Assembly (NCBI GenBank): GCA_030544235.1
Contig: CM060466.1
Span: 18,967,092-19,031,091 of the forward strand
Length of the DNA stretch: 64,000 nt
Direction: 5' to 3'
Source of the DNA: Lepturacanthus savala
Lineage: Eukaryota; Chordata; Actinopteri; Scombriformes; Trichiuridae
Below, in pieces: positions 32,361-43,906 of the stretch. Position numbers and translations under genes: made by a program. Position 1 is the stretch's first letter. The number at the start of each line of letters is the position of its first letter. The notes beneath the pieces are model-generated. The model saw only the letters and a program-made list of their open reading frames with translations. It did no database searches and was not told where the DNA came from.

Positions 32361-35125
32361 CTGAAAAATGGTTTGATTGGTTAGTAAATGTAAAAGAAAA
32401 AAGACATCTCTGAGTTATTAACAACAGAAGCTTTTTTTTAAGCTAACATTTGGCCTTTGGACAGTTGGAAGGCATCATCGCCTTTTATTCCTTTTATTTT
32501 GTACTATGAAAATTTAACTACTTTTATGTAAAAGAAAATGTTAAATTCATACCTGAGATGAAACCCGAGAAACAATCAGCTTCAGGCGACGTGGCTGTTG
32601 TCTTAGATGTTCTACACAGAGAGCAGATTGTAAAAATGAATTGGACTGGCTCTATCACAACCGTTTCAGTAAACCTCATCATTTCATTTATAACTCACTA
32701 GTGAAAACAGTTTGTGCAGCATTTCCTGATTGCTGATTATTACTGATTTCTCTGAAACCAATCTATCCTCTGACGTTATTCACCGATTACATCTGAGCCA
32801 TAAAAAGGTCAAAAGGTTTGCAGCAATACATACACCACGGGTCTAGTTTTAGAAGACCTTGATTTTTCAGTTTTTATTAAAATTGTCATAGTTTAATGTG
32901 TCATCTGACACAGAAAAGCTGTAGGTCTAAGTTGTTAACTATTACTTGATTCCCTAAAATTGCTCTTTTTTGGGTTGGGTAGTTAACTGCTTATTTTTTA
33001 CCATTTAAATGTGCCATATTCTACACTTTCCTGTTTTTATATTTGGAATTTGACACCCCTAACAAGATTTTAAGCACCAAGGATCATCTCACTATAGTTT
33101 TACACTTCTTTTCTCAAGCTTCTTTCTAAGCCTCTCCTTCTCCTCTTTAAATAGCTGTGGGGGGTGTTGGTGGTGACTGTATAGTAGTGACATCACAACT
33201 TCACATAAGTCATGACTGCTTGTTTTAAGGCACAGTTTCTGAATACAGGCTGTGTATGTTTCTCTATGGATTCAGCGTTTTTTAAACATGGGACAGTATT
33301 AATACACTCTCTCCTGTCATATATACAGTAAAATAAAAATATAAAAATGTGTGTTCTAAAACTTTTGAACTATAGTGTACGCTGCATGATTTTTTTCAAG
33401 GTTCGGGAGAGGGGAAAAATGTATACAAACTAAACAAATTAAATACAAATAACACTGATAATGCACAAATGCTTGGGTTGATCAAAATCTGATTTGATGA
33501 AATTATGAATTACATTGCAGAAGTGGAATTTCATGACAAGAAACTGATGCAGAGCTCATTGGTGCATCACAGGCAGACAGACGTTGGTCTGTTTGTCTGT
33601 GCTGCTATCAATGCAAATGTGAGTATGGATCGACATGACGAGAGATGATATTGGTGTCATGGAGAACAGTTGTTCTCCACCTGTTGATGCAGCTGGGACT
33701 ACACTCCACTTTTCATAGTGCAACACACCATTAAAATCATACAATTTACAATAGCACAAAACTGCAGTTATCAGCAGATAGGTTCTATAAATATTTTATA
33801 AAACAGCAACTGCTGCAGTTGTTCTGTGATTAATGTGGAAATAAAAGACTTCTTGTATATGTAGCAGTACCTGTACTTGGGGGCCGGAATCTATGGCCAG
33901 ATGGCAGCAACTCACTCTTGGCACTCACTTTTCTCTCTTTATGTCACATTTTGGCCAAATTTTGAGGCATTATTTTCTTAAGCAAATGATACTCATCTGT
34001 ATGTTCCTTTAAAAGCTAATGATCATACTTAAACTACTAAATTAGAAGCCTTCTTTGCTGCTATAAAAAATGAGTTGCACAATATTTCCTGCCTCAAATT
34101 TTAAGAATTAGAATTCTTAGAATTTGTAGGCAGGAATTTTGAATTATAGATGCATATCAAATGACAGTACTGACTACTGAGTTACAGTATATGTGGTTTA
34201 GATTATTATCTTCAGAGTTGATTCCTGTTGTGTGCTGCCCAAACCAATTTACGTAAAAGATCACAGCTTCTTCTCTTTAGCTGATTGGAGCTCTGACACA
34301 TACGTGTTCGGCAACGCCTGGCTCTCATGCAGTTCATAATCCATCCTGCAGATGGCGTCATCATTACAGCACACAGTCTCAGATGGATACTGCCGAGTCA
34401 GTGAGAAAAAGTCTGCCTCTTATGCATTTGGCGGCCTTTTTCATAACACCATTTCTGCTTATGTGGGCACTGTCAGATTTTCCTCTGTTTGCTTGTTAGC
34501 TGATGTGATTTTGTTGGAACGTTAGAAACCTGTGCTGAGACCGGAGATCTTTCCTGTGGAGCCCAGTTGACCCTTCTGTTCTCAGACTAACAAATGGAGA
34601 AAATTAAACAGATAATGTGAGAAAATGCCTTGTACCCATAACAGGTGCAGTGTTTGTGTGTTCGCGTGTGAGTGTGCGAGTTCGTATTGGTGTGTGTTGG
34701 TTAACAGATGATAGCCAACCACAGTGGATCCCTAGACAAGCTCAGTGCAAAGCCATAACAGTGAAGAAACAGGAAGCTTCAGTGAGGCACAAGGCCATAG
34801 TGTGGGTCTGTGGGTGTGGAGTCTTTACTAAAGACAGGTGGGTCATAGTGAAGATGATGTGCTTTGGTAGATGCCTATATTATAATACATACAACAATTA
34901 TATTTTGTATGAAACTATTTAAAACATTTGTCATAATGACTTCAATGCAGTTTAAGTGAGTGTGTTAAAGAAAGACAAGCAGTGTCACAACATTGATATT
35001 TGATTTACGTTTGAGTATACATGCCAGAGAGAAAGTCACATTATTGGCTGAAACACATCATACAATAGGTGGCGCTATACCTATTTCAACTGGTGACCTT
35101 TTTACATCAGCAGCATCGCTCCATT
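32361..35125. other. intergenic DNA, no gene recognised
   Basis: AT-rich sequence with no supported coding region. It contains a foldback at 34083-34140 and a decayed Tc1-like end (ACTTTTGAACTATAGTGTA, near 33361). Confidence 0.5.
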
Positions 35126-35465
35126 GTTAGTTTGCTATTCATTCATTCATTTTCTATACACACTTATTCCTCATTAGGGTCACGGGGGTCTGCTGGAGCC
35201 AATCCCAGCACATTACAGGTGAGAGGCAAGGATACACCCCAGATCACCAGCCTTTTGTGGGGCACACACACCATTCACTCACACCTATGGTCAATTTTGA
35301 CTCTCCAATTAATTATTTTTGGAACCCACACAGATACAGGGACAACGTGCCAAATCCACACAGAAAGGTCCCAGACCAAGAGGGTCTTGAACCTGTGACC
35401 TTCTTGTTGTGAGGCAACAGCCCTAACCACTGCTCCACCATGTCACCGCTGTTAGTTTGCTATTC
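35126..35465 (-). mobile_element. tRNA-derived SINE with perfect 15-bp target duplication
   Basis: On the minus strand the head reads GGTGGAGCAGTGGTTAGGGC (tRNA box A-like), then GGTTCAAGACC (box B-like). The conserved body follows (TCTGGGACCTTTCTGTGTGG) and an AATG-type tail. GTTAGTTTGCTATTC is repeated exactly at 35126-35140 and 35451-35465, which shows target-primed insertion. The element itself is about 35141-35450. Confidence 0.8.
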
Positions 35466-36050
35466 CCAGCAAAAACAACACAAAATACCACAGTCTCCTT
35501 CCACTTCCAGGTCACAGCTCCGGGGAGAAATCTCTTGTCCCGTCTCTAGTGCTGTGAACATGCACTCGTGGATTGTCCAGCTTCAGTCTGACTAATGTGG
35601 ATTCATGCCAGAGAAAACTGAATTCCTATTGCATGATCTAGGTATGTTAATTTAACTACAAGAATTTCACCTCGGTCTGATTTCAATCCGACATACACAG
35701 GTGTATACATGCATTTTAAAAATCCAACCATAGTCAGATTAACACACTAATTTGATTTTCTGTAGTGTCATGTAAACATACTGCTAGTTAAGGGGCTGGG
35801 AATGACAGAATATGACAAAAAGAACAAAGAGGCTGACCAGAATTAATCACAGCTCTTAATACAGGTCAGTGGCTGAATAGTTGAACTGTCTTGTTTGACC
35901 TGCTAGACCTGATGTTGTTTTGACATGACCAGTGCTTGAACTGGACCGTAATTTACCAGTGCACAGTACTAACACGTCTTTCGTTTACTTTTTGGTGTAT
36001 CGTGACGTTGTCTTGTGCACCAGCACTCCTGACAAGCTCCCGTTTCTATC
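35466..36050. other. intergenic DNA, nothing recognised
   Basis: No gene, simple repeat or mobile element end was seen between the SINE and the transposase relic. Confidence 0.5.
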
Positions 36051-36790
36051 CTCTCTATATGAGGTTCCACTTAAAGGCAGCAGAGATTGCAAAGATGCCA
36101 TAACATGATCAAATTCACAAGAAAATTCAAGGCATGCACAGGCTGAACATGATACAAAGTGTTCCAAACAGCGTACAAAATCAGTCAGCTTGGGTCATCC
36201 ATATGCTCCAACTGATGTGAGTGTGCAAGAGTTAAAGCGGTGAACATTGGCTGAGTCTTGAGATAAGGTGTGATCATTGAATATATTGCAGCAGAGGTGA
36301 AGAAAAAGATTGTCAAAGACTATCAAAAACAGATGAAACTTGTGTGTTGACTGACAAATCCACCATAATCTGTGACTAGTCTGTGTTGGTGGTCTGTTGC
36401 AGCTATTGCACACACACCTGGACACAGTATCTTTTTGAGTTGCTCGTATCGGATGAGACCACAGCAAAAAACATCACATAGTTGCCGATATCTTCATAAA
36501 TATGGCTGCTGCTTTGTAGTGATGTTGTGGCTTTTGCATGTGATGGAGCATCAGCAATGTTTGGCAGAAGCAAAGGGCTTACTACACAGCTTTGTGCTAG
36601 ATTCCCAGACCTGTTTATATAGCACTGTTCAAATCACTGCCTACAACTGACAGTTGGGGATGTTCTCAGGGAGGTCAGTGGACTTAATCATTTGAAGATT
36701 TTCTTTGATAAGCTGTACACGTTATATCAGGCCTCACACCCCAAAAAAGAGAGAATTGGTTCAGTTTGCACAGTGTAAGGCTGCTTTTCG
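36050..36790 (+). mobile_element. hAT/KIAA1586-like transposase-derived relic
   Basis: Plus-strand frames with stops and frameshifts read VLTDKSTII... then CDGASAMFGRSKGLTTQLCA, HCSNHCLQLTVGDVLREVSG and LNHLKIFFDKLYTLY. The CDGAxAMxG...HCxNHxLxLxVGD pattern is that of hAT-like transposases related to KIAA1586-type proteins. Multiple stops show it is dead. The boundaries are approximate. Confidence 0.6.
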
Positions 36791-37199
36791 TTTCTTTCTT
36801 TTTTTTTTTTTTTTTTGGTCAGAGGACGTGCTGTTTTTTGGGTTAGCCTCAAGTGTCAAAGCTATTTGGTCAAAGCTCAGAGATACTCAAGGAAGTACTT
36901 CTCTATCTTGGATCTTCTCTATCGTCTTCTCTATTTTGGATCTTGGATCTTCTCTATCTTAGAGTTATGGGAGTCCATGGTTCACTAACTACACAAAAAC
37001 TGTTCAATCTCGAACAGAGACATATTTCCAGGATGTACCCCTGCGTGAAAATCTTAATGTCAGTGCAGAACAGTTCTTTCTCATTGGCACTAAGAACTTT
37101 CCCTCATGTCAGCAGATGGGAAGGTTCCTCACACAGAGGTGGCAACCAGCTGATGAAAGACATTAAGGTTCTTCAACCAGACACTTGACCTGAGTGAAA

Positions 37200-39890
37200 A
37201 CTGGACAGAGCGGGTGATCTAGAAGTGTTTTTGTTTTGTATGATACAATAAAAGTAGAGAAAACAAGAAGTATCCAGGGATTTTAAGTTGTATAAGGGTA
37301 TCTTTGCCTGATCACTTCATTACACCACACAGTCAGTTGTCTGTCTGTGACTGAGAGGCCAAATGACACCATTTTGGTGGACTGGGTCATGTTGTGGTGA
37401 AGTGAGTTGGGTGGTGCTTTTGTTTAGCTCACTCTGCTCCAACATGGCAGCCACGGTACCACGACCATGACTACTACAATGTCATTTTGAGTGTTGACTG
37501 TGAGACCCACATAGGAAAATATTACTTTCCTATGTGGGTCGTAAATTACTTTTACGATGCTGCAAAATTCAACAATTGTTTTGTTTGTTTTTTTGTTGTT
37601 GTTTTTTTTTTTATGATCGATCCAATACATTGTCCAGCCAGTCACTTTAGAAATTCCGAATCTAATACTCAATGATTTGCTTGTACATACTGATACTCAT
37701 AGCAAAATGTGAATAAGGAGAGGACTGGTACTTATTTTTTCCACTTCAAGCACTGGACATGTTTCAAGTGTTTAACCGTGGTTAGGTGCCAGAAAAATCT
37801 ATTATCACGCCTGACAACCTTTAACAACACAAATGTGGGACTGACAGCATGGGGCAAGTGATTCCACTCAAACTGACTGCATCTGAAGCTGAAGTCAGGC
37901 CAATGGAAAGCACACGTTATTCTCACAGTACTTTTTCTTGTTATAAACCCAGTCATCATCCAGTTGTCAGTGAAATTCACTGACTTATTGTCTTTGATAG
38001 TCAGCATCTGGGTTCATTTTATTGTTTGGGTTAACTGTTAACGGTTAACCTCCTCCTCATGTTGCTTCCCAGCACTTTCATTATAATTTAAAGCTCTTTC
38101 GTCCCGTTTCTTCACTGATCCAGCAGCCAACGTAACAGGATAAAGTATACAGGAAAAAGTCAAAGTAATAGATTCATAAGTCCAGTTTTACTTGGCCTAT
38201 CAACACAATTTAAAAACCGATGTGTAGATTGAAATCCTCACTTTCAACATAAATTATAGCCTGTTGAATTCTATGTCTAACCATTCTGAATTTCTTTCTT
38301 TTTCTTAACAATAACTGTATTTGCATTTCTCTCCTTATCTCAATGTATGTCCATGTCTTACCCAATATACCCTTTGTCTATTAAGTCTACATAACAGTCC
38401 ATTACACCCTCATTTAAGCATGAAAGATCTATTTAAGCTGCCACTTTTCTATAGGAATACATACATATACTTCCTACAGACACAACACTCACATATCAGA
38501 GGAATGTGCATATTTATTTGGTGATTAGTTAGTTATTGCCTGACGACTGTAAATTACAGGTAGCAAAATCAACACAGTCTCCAGAGGAAAACATTTAAAT
38601 TTGACATTCCTGCAGATATGTTTAATGTCAAAATTTCATACACATTATAGCAATGTTATCTAATCACTCTTTTCTTATCAAAAGGCAAAACAAAATTATA
38701 ACTTCTTTGATAATGTCTCATAATAATTTCTCAGAAAGCTTTTCTAAATGTGATTGTATGTGATTGTGTTGTGAACCTCGGAAAGCTTTAAGATGTTTAA
38801 ACTGGGGAAAACTACAGAATCAGGTAATAATACCCTGTGTATTCATCACTGCAAATGACCCCTTTCATGCACACGTTTGATCTATCGATGATTGATAAAA
38901 CATATTGATTAAAAAGCTTTAAATCTTGGTTCAAACAGCTCTCATTGCCAAACATTGGTAGACACACAAAAATCATACATAACAAAGCAAAGCCTCATCA
39001 GCTTTTTACATGTTCACCTTCCGCCCACTCACATTCAACCCGCTGGTTCAGGCTCGTTGAGCGCTCACCTCCATCTCATCCAGGACTTTTAATGACTCCT
39101 CCGCAGAGATGTGGAGGATAATATGAGGGCTGATTAAAAAAGAAAGCAGAGCCAGGCTACATCAGGTCTCAATACAAAGAGAATCTCGCCTCCGCAACAA
39201 CACCTGCTGGTCAACTAGGATGCAGATAATAACAATACAAGATATTTAACACATACAGTAAAACACATGTTCTTGTTGGTCTCATCGCCTTGTTCTTTGC
39301 CAAAAAATATCCCAATCACCACATTCCAGCTTAAACTATGTGTTTTTTTTCTTTTTAAATTTGAAATATCTGTGAGCTTTGTGTTTAATTAAGAAGGCAT
39401 TAGTGGCAGCATTAAATCAAAGAAGTTGTTTTGACTGTTTGTTCACATACCTTTGTGGGAACCTGGCTCTGACTGCTGATGTGTTATTTTCATCATGCAG
39501 TCTGTCTGTTTTCCTGCTTACTGAAGTAACGGAGGAATGTCTCTGTGTCTTAGTGTTGGAGTCCAGTTACACAGCATGTACTGCAATCACCTTTGTTGAG
39601 AAAGTCGCTTTTTCGGTCTAGTTTGTCTCTTAATCTGCTTGAGACATATGGTCTGTGTGGGCTGAGAAAGGTTCCGCACAAAGTCCTCCTGCCTTAACTA
39701 TCCTGGAAGTTTCCACATTATCCCATGGACTTTTTCAGCAGATGGTCACACCCTTTGCTAGTCGCCATGTGAAGGTGTCAAATCTTTGATTCATTGACTA
39801 CACTCATTAGGTAAGTTAAGCTTGCACTTAGAATATTTACCACAGACAGTTCAATTTTGTACACATGGTCATTTATGAAGCACTTGACAA
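37200..39890. other. intergenic DNA, no gene recognised
   Basis: No supported coding region. A short perfect hairpin lies at 37504-37540; the rest is AT-rich and unique-looking. Confidence 0.5.
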
Positions 39891-39898
39891 AGTCGTGT

Positions 39899-40335
39899 AC
39901 AACTCTGGAAAAAAAATAAGAGACCACTCCATTTTTTCTGAAATCAGCATCTCTGTATGTATTCCAGCCATTTCATTCCAGCGTCTGTTTAATTCCAACA
40001 CATGCACACCTCATTCTGCTTAAAGAGGAACCAGGATCTGCTTAAAGAGGAACCAGCATGCCGAAGAAAGCTGAATAAAAATAAGAGTTATTGCACCAAA
40101 TATTGATTTCTAAACTCTTCTTTAGTGAAACATTAGTATTATGTTGTTTTAATATTAATTTGGTCTTGTTTCTTTGCATTGTTTGAGGTCTGAAAACGTA
40201 TCTTTTTTTTTTTACTTCGACCATTTGTCATTTTATTCAAATAAATGCTCTAAATGATAATATTTTTATATGGATTGTTGTCAAAAATTTATAGACTCAA
40301 ACAAAAATGTTTCTTTTGCTCAAACACATACATGC
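39899..40335 (-). mobile_element. Tc1-like non-autonomous element
   Basis: It starts ACAACTCTGGAAAAAAAATA with AGAGACCACT. The interior (TTGCACCAAATATTGATTTC, TTTGCATTGTTTGAGGTCTG, AAATAAATGCTC, TTTATAGACTCAAACA) is the reverse complement of the element at 61335-61816. A short direct duplication of GCTTAAAGAGGAACCAG lies inside. Confidence 0.6.
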
Positions 40336-41316
40336 ACGCATGCAAACACACTAGCAGGTGAGCAGCATGTGTCATTAGGATATCATATAATCTCAAAGAT
40401 GACACATTACATTTCTCTTGTCAGTCCTTCATAATTTATGCATTCTGATATAACAAAATATGTATTTAAAACCTGCTGAAGAAATTCATGTTTTTATTGT
40501 TGAAAGGCATCATGAGAAATGTGGAACATCACAAATGGAAACTAAGGCTTAGCAGAACACAATAACAAAATGAAACAATGAATATTGCATTGATTGGTTA
40601 AATATAAAAGCAAAAAAAAAAAAAGTTTCCAGGGAGTATTTTTTCCTTTACACCAAGTTTACCACACTTACAAAGGAACGACGGCCTCCCGCCCTGTTCC
40701 ACTCTGTGTTTTCTGGTGCTCATTACAATCACACAATGAGTGTGTTTCAGTGCCCTGATTTGGAGTTAATACGATGCTTCCTCCTTCATCTGGAAGCTGG
40801 CGTGGCCTTTAGAGTGATGCCATGATGTCACATCGCTGTGTGCGTGTGTGTGTGTTTGAAGGGTGTGTATCGCTGTGAACACACACACATGCATGCACAC
40901 ACACATAGGGTAAACACGACCTCCACTACTTCCCTCCATTACCCCTCTTCAGACAGCGTAGCATTGTTTCCGAGCCAAAATTACCACATCAGCCCTCCAA
41001 ATTCACCCCACACATCCTTCCCTCTCCACTGGCGACAATGAGGGGAGAAATCCTTCTTTTGGAAGAGGAGAGCAGGGGATTTCTTCTCTCTGCAGTTCCC
41101 AGCGTGGTAATAACTGGCGTGAGAGCTTTACTAATTGGCCTCTTAATCTTTTGAAATGGCAGCGAAAAAAGAGCAGCAGAGAGGGCAAGAGAGGTTGGAA
41201 TGATAGGAAAGGAGGGAGAAAAAGAGATTTCTGTATCAATTGGTGCTTGTGTGCATGTGTGTGGGGGGAGTCTGTATAGTATGTTTATGCATGTGTGTAC
41301 AGTTACCGTGTGTACT

Positions 41317-41349
<33 letters not shown>

Positions 41350-42880
41350 TCAGCGGGGTTCACCAACACTTCCTGATGATTCATCAATGGGAAACACAAT
41401 TAACTCCCTCACTGCCTCCCAATTATTTCCGCAGATGAGATTAAAGTCTCCCAAGTGAAACGAAGAACAATTGGGGACGGACGAACGTTTGAATCAAATG
41501 TTCCACTGGTCAAATCGCCCAGCGGCGCCTGTTTTCACACTCGGCAGCCCTAGTTCCATAAAACAGCTGTCAGCTGGGTCGGCCTCCAATCCAAATCAAG
41601 TGCTTCTTGTTTTTTTTTGTTTTTTTTTTGGCCCCAGCTGTGTCCATCAGGGTTACTGTATGTTGATCATCACATTATCACATGAATCAATTGGCAAACA
41701 TTGGAGGGAGAAGTGATAAAATTGGAGGAAGAGGAAAAGGGAAGAGGTGTTAACCTTCTGCTGCAGCTGGCTGGAAGTGAGAGACGCTCAGGCTCAGGAA
41801 ACATTAGGAGGCAAATATACATTAACAATCTGCATTATTACATACTTTCACAAAAGCACACAGTTGCTTTTCATTTGGAAATTTGGTAAAAACAGATGCT
41901 GGCTCTCACATGCAATAATGCAAATGATTGTTCTCATTTCACTGTTGAAAATATCACAGATCTCAGAAACCAGTGTGAGCCTGTACAATATGAATGTGTT
42001 GATATGATCAATAACATCTGGAATGACAAATTCAAGGAAAAACATGGACTATAGCTGATATGCCATCAATAAGACGGGTTGTGCACATCGTGATATTTAT
42101 GTATCACAAGTTGTTTCTATAAAACTAAACAAGCTGCTCATATGGACCTGTGGGTCCATTTCTTTACTTGCATTACTAATGAAGGAAGGGAAAGAGCTGA
42201 TCTGTCAACACCCACTTAAAATATTCCTGGCTTCATACTTCACGCATTTACACAATATTACGTCAACAGAAAGAAAACTACTAGTTTAATCAGTTCATCT
42301 GACTTTGCTCTGACTATCAGCTGTTGTCATATTTCATGTGTAGATTATGTGCTGCACTACAGTTTGTACAGTGGTGATACAGAAATATGTGAGTGCAGGT
42401 TACAGGACTATTTGATGCACAATGCAAAAGCAGGAAACAAGTAATAAAACTGAAATATCTGAGAGTGAAACTCACTGCAGGGTTTGGGTTTTCCCAACCT
42501 GAGTACAGTATTACAGGGTAATGTATGGGTTTATCTACCTGACTACAGCGTTACAGGCTTGCAGGAAGGTCACCGGGCTTTAGGTTTGTATTTATAGCAA
42601 AGATGGATGCATTGTTATGTGCATTACAACATTAAAAGTTAATGGAAAATGTTTTGCATTTCTCTATGTTAGTGTTAGTGGCATATAAATTGAGTGTAAA
42701 TACAGAATCACTGCAAACATTGCTTGCTTTAAATACACTGGAGGATTGCTGTAACTTGTATTCTGTACAAGTAGCTCAATTATATACATGTGTACTTAAT
42801 AACTTACTGGAAAACTACATAAGGAATGTGAAATAGTGACAGTTTTGAAACAATGGAATTGATGTATATTTTATGCTTCA
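40336..42880. other. intergenic DNA, no gene recognised
   Basis: It contains a TG repeat near 41317-41348 and several less AT-rich stretches (about 41010-41230 and 41350-41480) that could be conserved noncoding DNA. Alignment would be needed to tell; no coding feature was seen. Confidence 0.45.
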
Positions 42881-43601
42881 GGCTCCCGCTAAACTAGTCT
42901 AGATTTTTTTTTAACTAGATGTTTTTGTCTGCTGGTTAAAAAAAATCTCCTTCCACATGTTGATCGGATTGACAAAGACCTCAACAAGAATATGATCTGC
43001 CTAAAAGCAGCAATACCATGCCAGGCCTGTAGTGATGGATAAGCAACATTTCAAATACCTGAGTTAAAGGAACATTTTGAGCATGTGCAGCACCAGTATT
43101 GTTTGTGGTTGTCATAGTAACCATGCGTCACGATTTGTTTGTTTGTTGTTTCTGTTTGGTCTTCACTAAATGGCTGCTGCTGCACTGCTCCTGCTGTGTT
43201 GTGTGGTTTATTAAATATGTATATGTGTGTCTCTTTTACTGGAGCAGTGTAACAGATCTACACAGACTATGGACACTGTGGACCATTGATTTAGCCAAAT
43301 CCAGGGCGCAGGCTACGCTTTTGTCTGCCAGATGAGATCTTGGCTTGCACTTCATACAGTAATCTTAAATTCAGCTGTAAAGCTGTAAACGATACCAAAA
43401 GTATCAAGAGCACAGACATAATCTGAGACATGTCCACCATCTGTCATCATGAGCGTGAGCTGTGCTTTGATGTCATGAATCCAAAAAAGATCTGGATTGG
43501 GGTCGCTACACAAATTTACTCAATCTGATATTTTTGAATTTCTCCACTTGATTATCCGGGTAAATGCCGTGTTGGTGTGGTTGAGAGGCTGAATTGGATA
43601 A
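42881..43601. mobile_element. longer relative of the GGCCCCAACTA element
   Basis: It begins GGCTCCCGCTAAACTAGTCT and shares the ATCTCCTTCCACA, GATACCATGCCAGG-like and GCTGAATTGGATA blocks with 19671-20005. It carries an extra internal segment of about 380 bp. The right inverted end is missing where a SINE abuts it. Confidence 0.5.
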
Positions 43602-43614
43602 AGAAGTCAGTCAG

Positions 43615-43906
43615 TTATTTTCTATTTTTCGGGGGGTCTGCAGGAGCCAATTCCAGCGTGGCGAGACACATTGACACACCCTAGATGGTCGCCAGTCTAT
43701 CGTGGGGCACACACACCATTCACTCAGACCTATTCTCTAATTAACCTCAGTATGTATTTGGACTGTGGGAGGAAACTGGAGAACACCCACACAAACACCG
43801 GGAGAACATGCAAACTCCACACAGAAAGGTCCCAGACCAAGGTCTTGAACCTGAGACCTTCTTGCTGTGAGACAACAGCACTAACCACCGTTCCAACCTG
43901 GACAGA
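43615..43906 (-). mobile_element. tRNA-derived SINE (second copy)
   Basis: The minus-strand head GGTGGTTAGTGCTGTTGTCT and box B-like GGTTCAAGACC are followed by the same body as the copy at 35.1 kb (GGACCTTTCTGTGTGGAG, CAAATACATACTGAG). The tail is eroded and no clear target duplication was found. Confidence 0.75.

Noticed and set aside
32562..32620. Possible extra minus-strand exon of the receptor (bordered by AG and GT)
   Set aside because: The 59-nt segment has no Ig or signal-peptide feature and its phase relation to the next exon is not supported.
40990..41480. Possible conserved enhancer upstream of pdgfb
   Set aside because: Composition alone suggests it. With no alignment available I cannot support conservation, so it is only mentioned in the intergenic entry.
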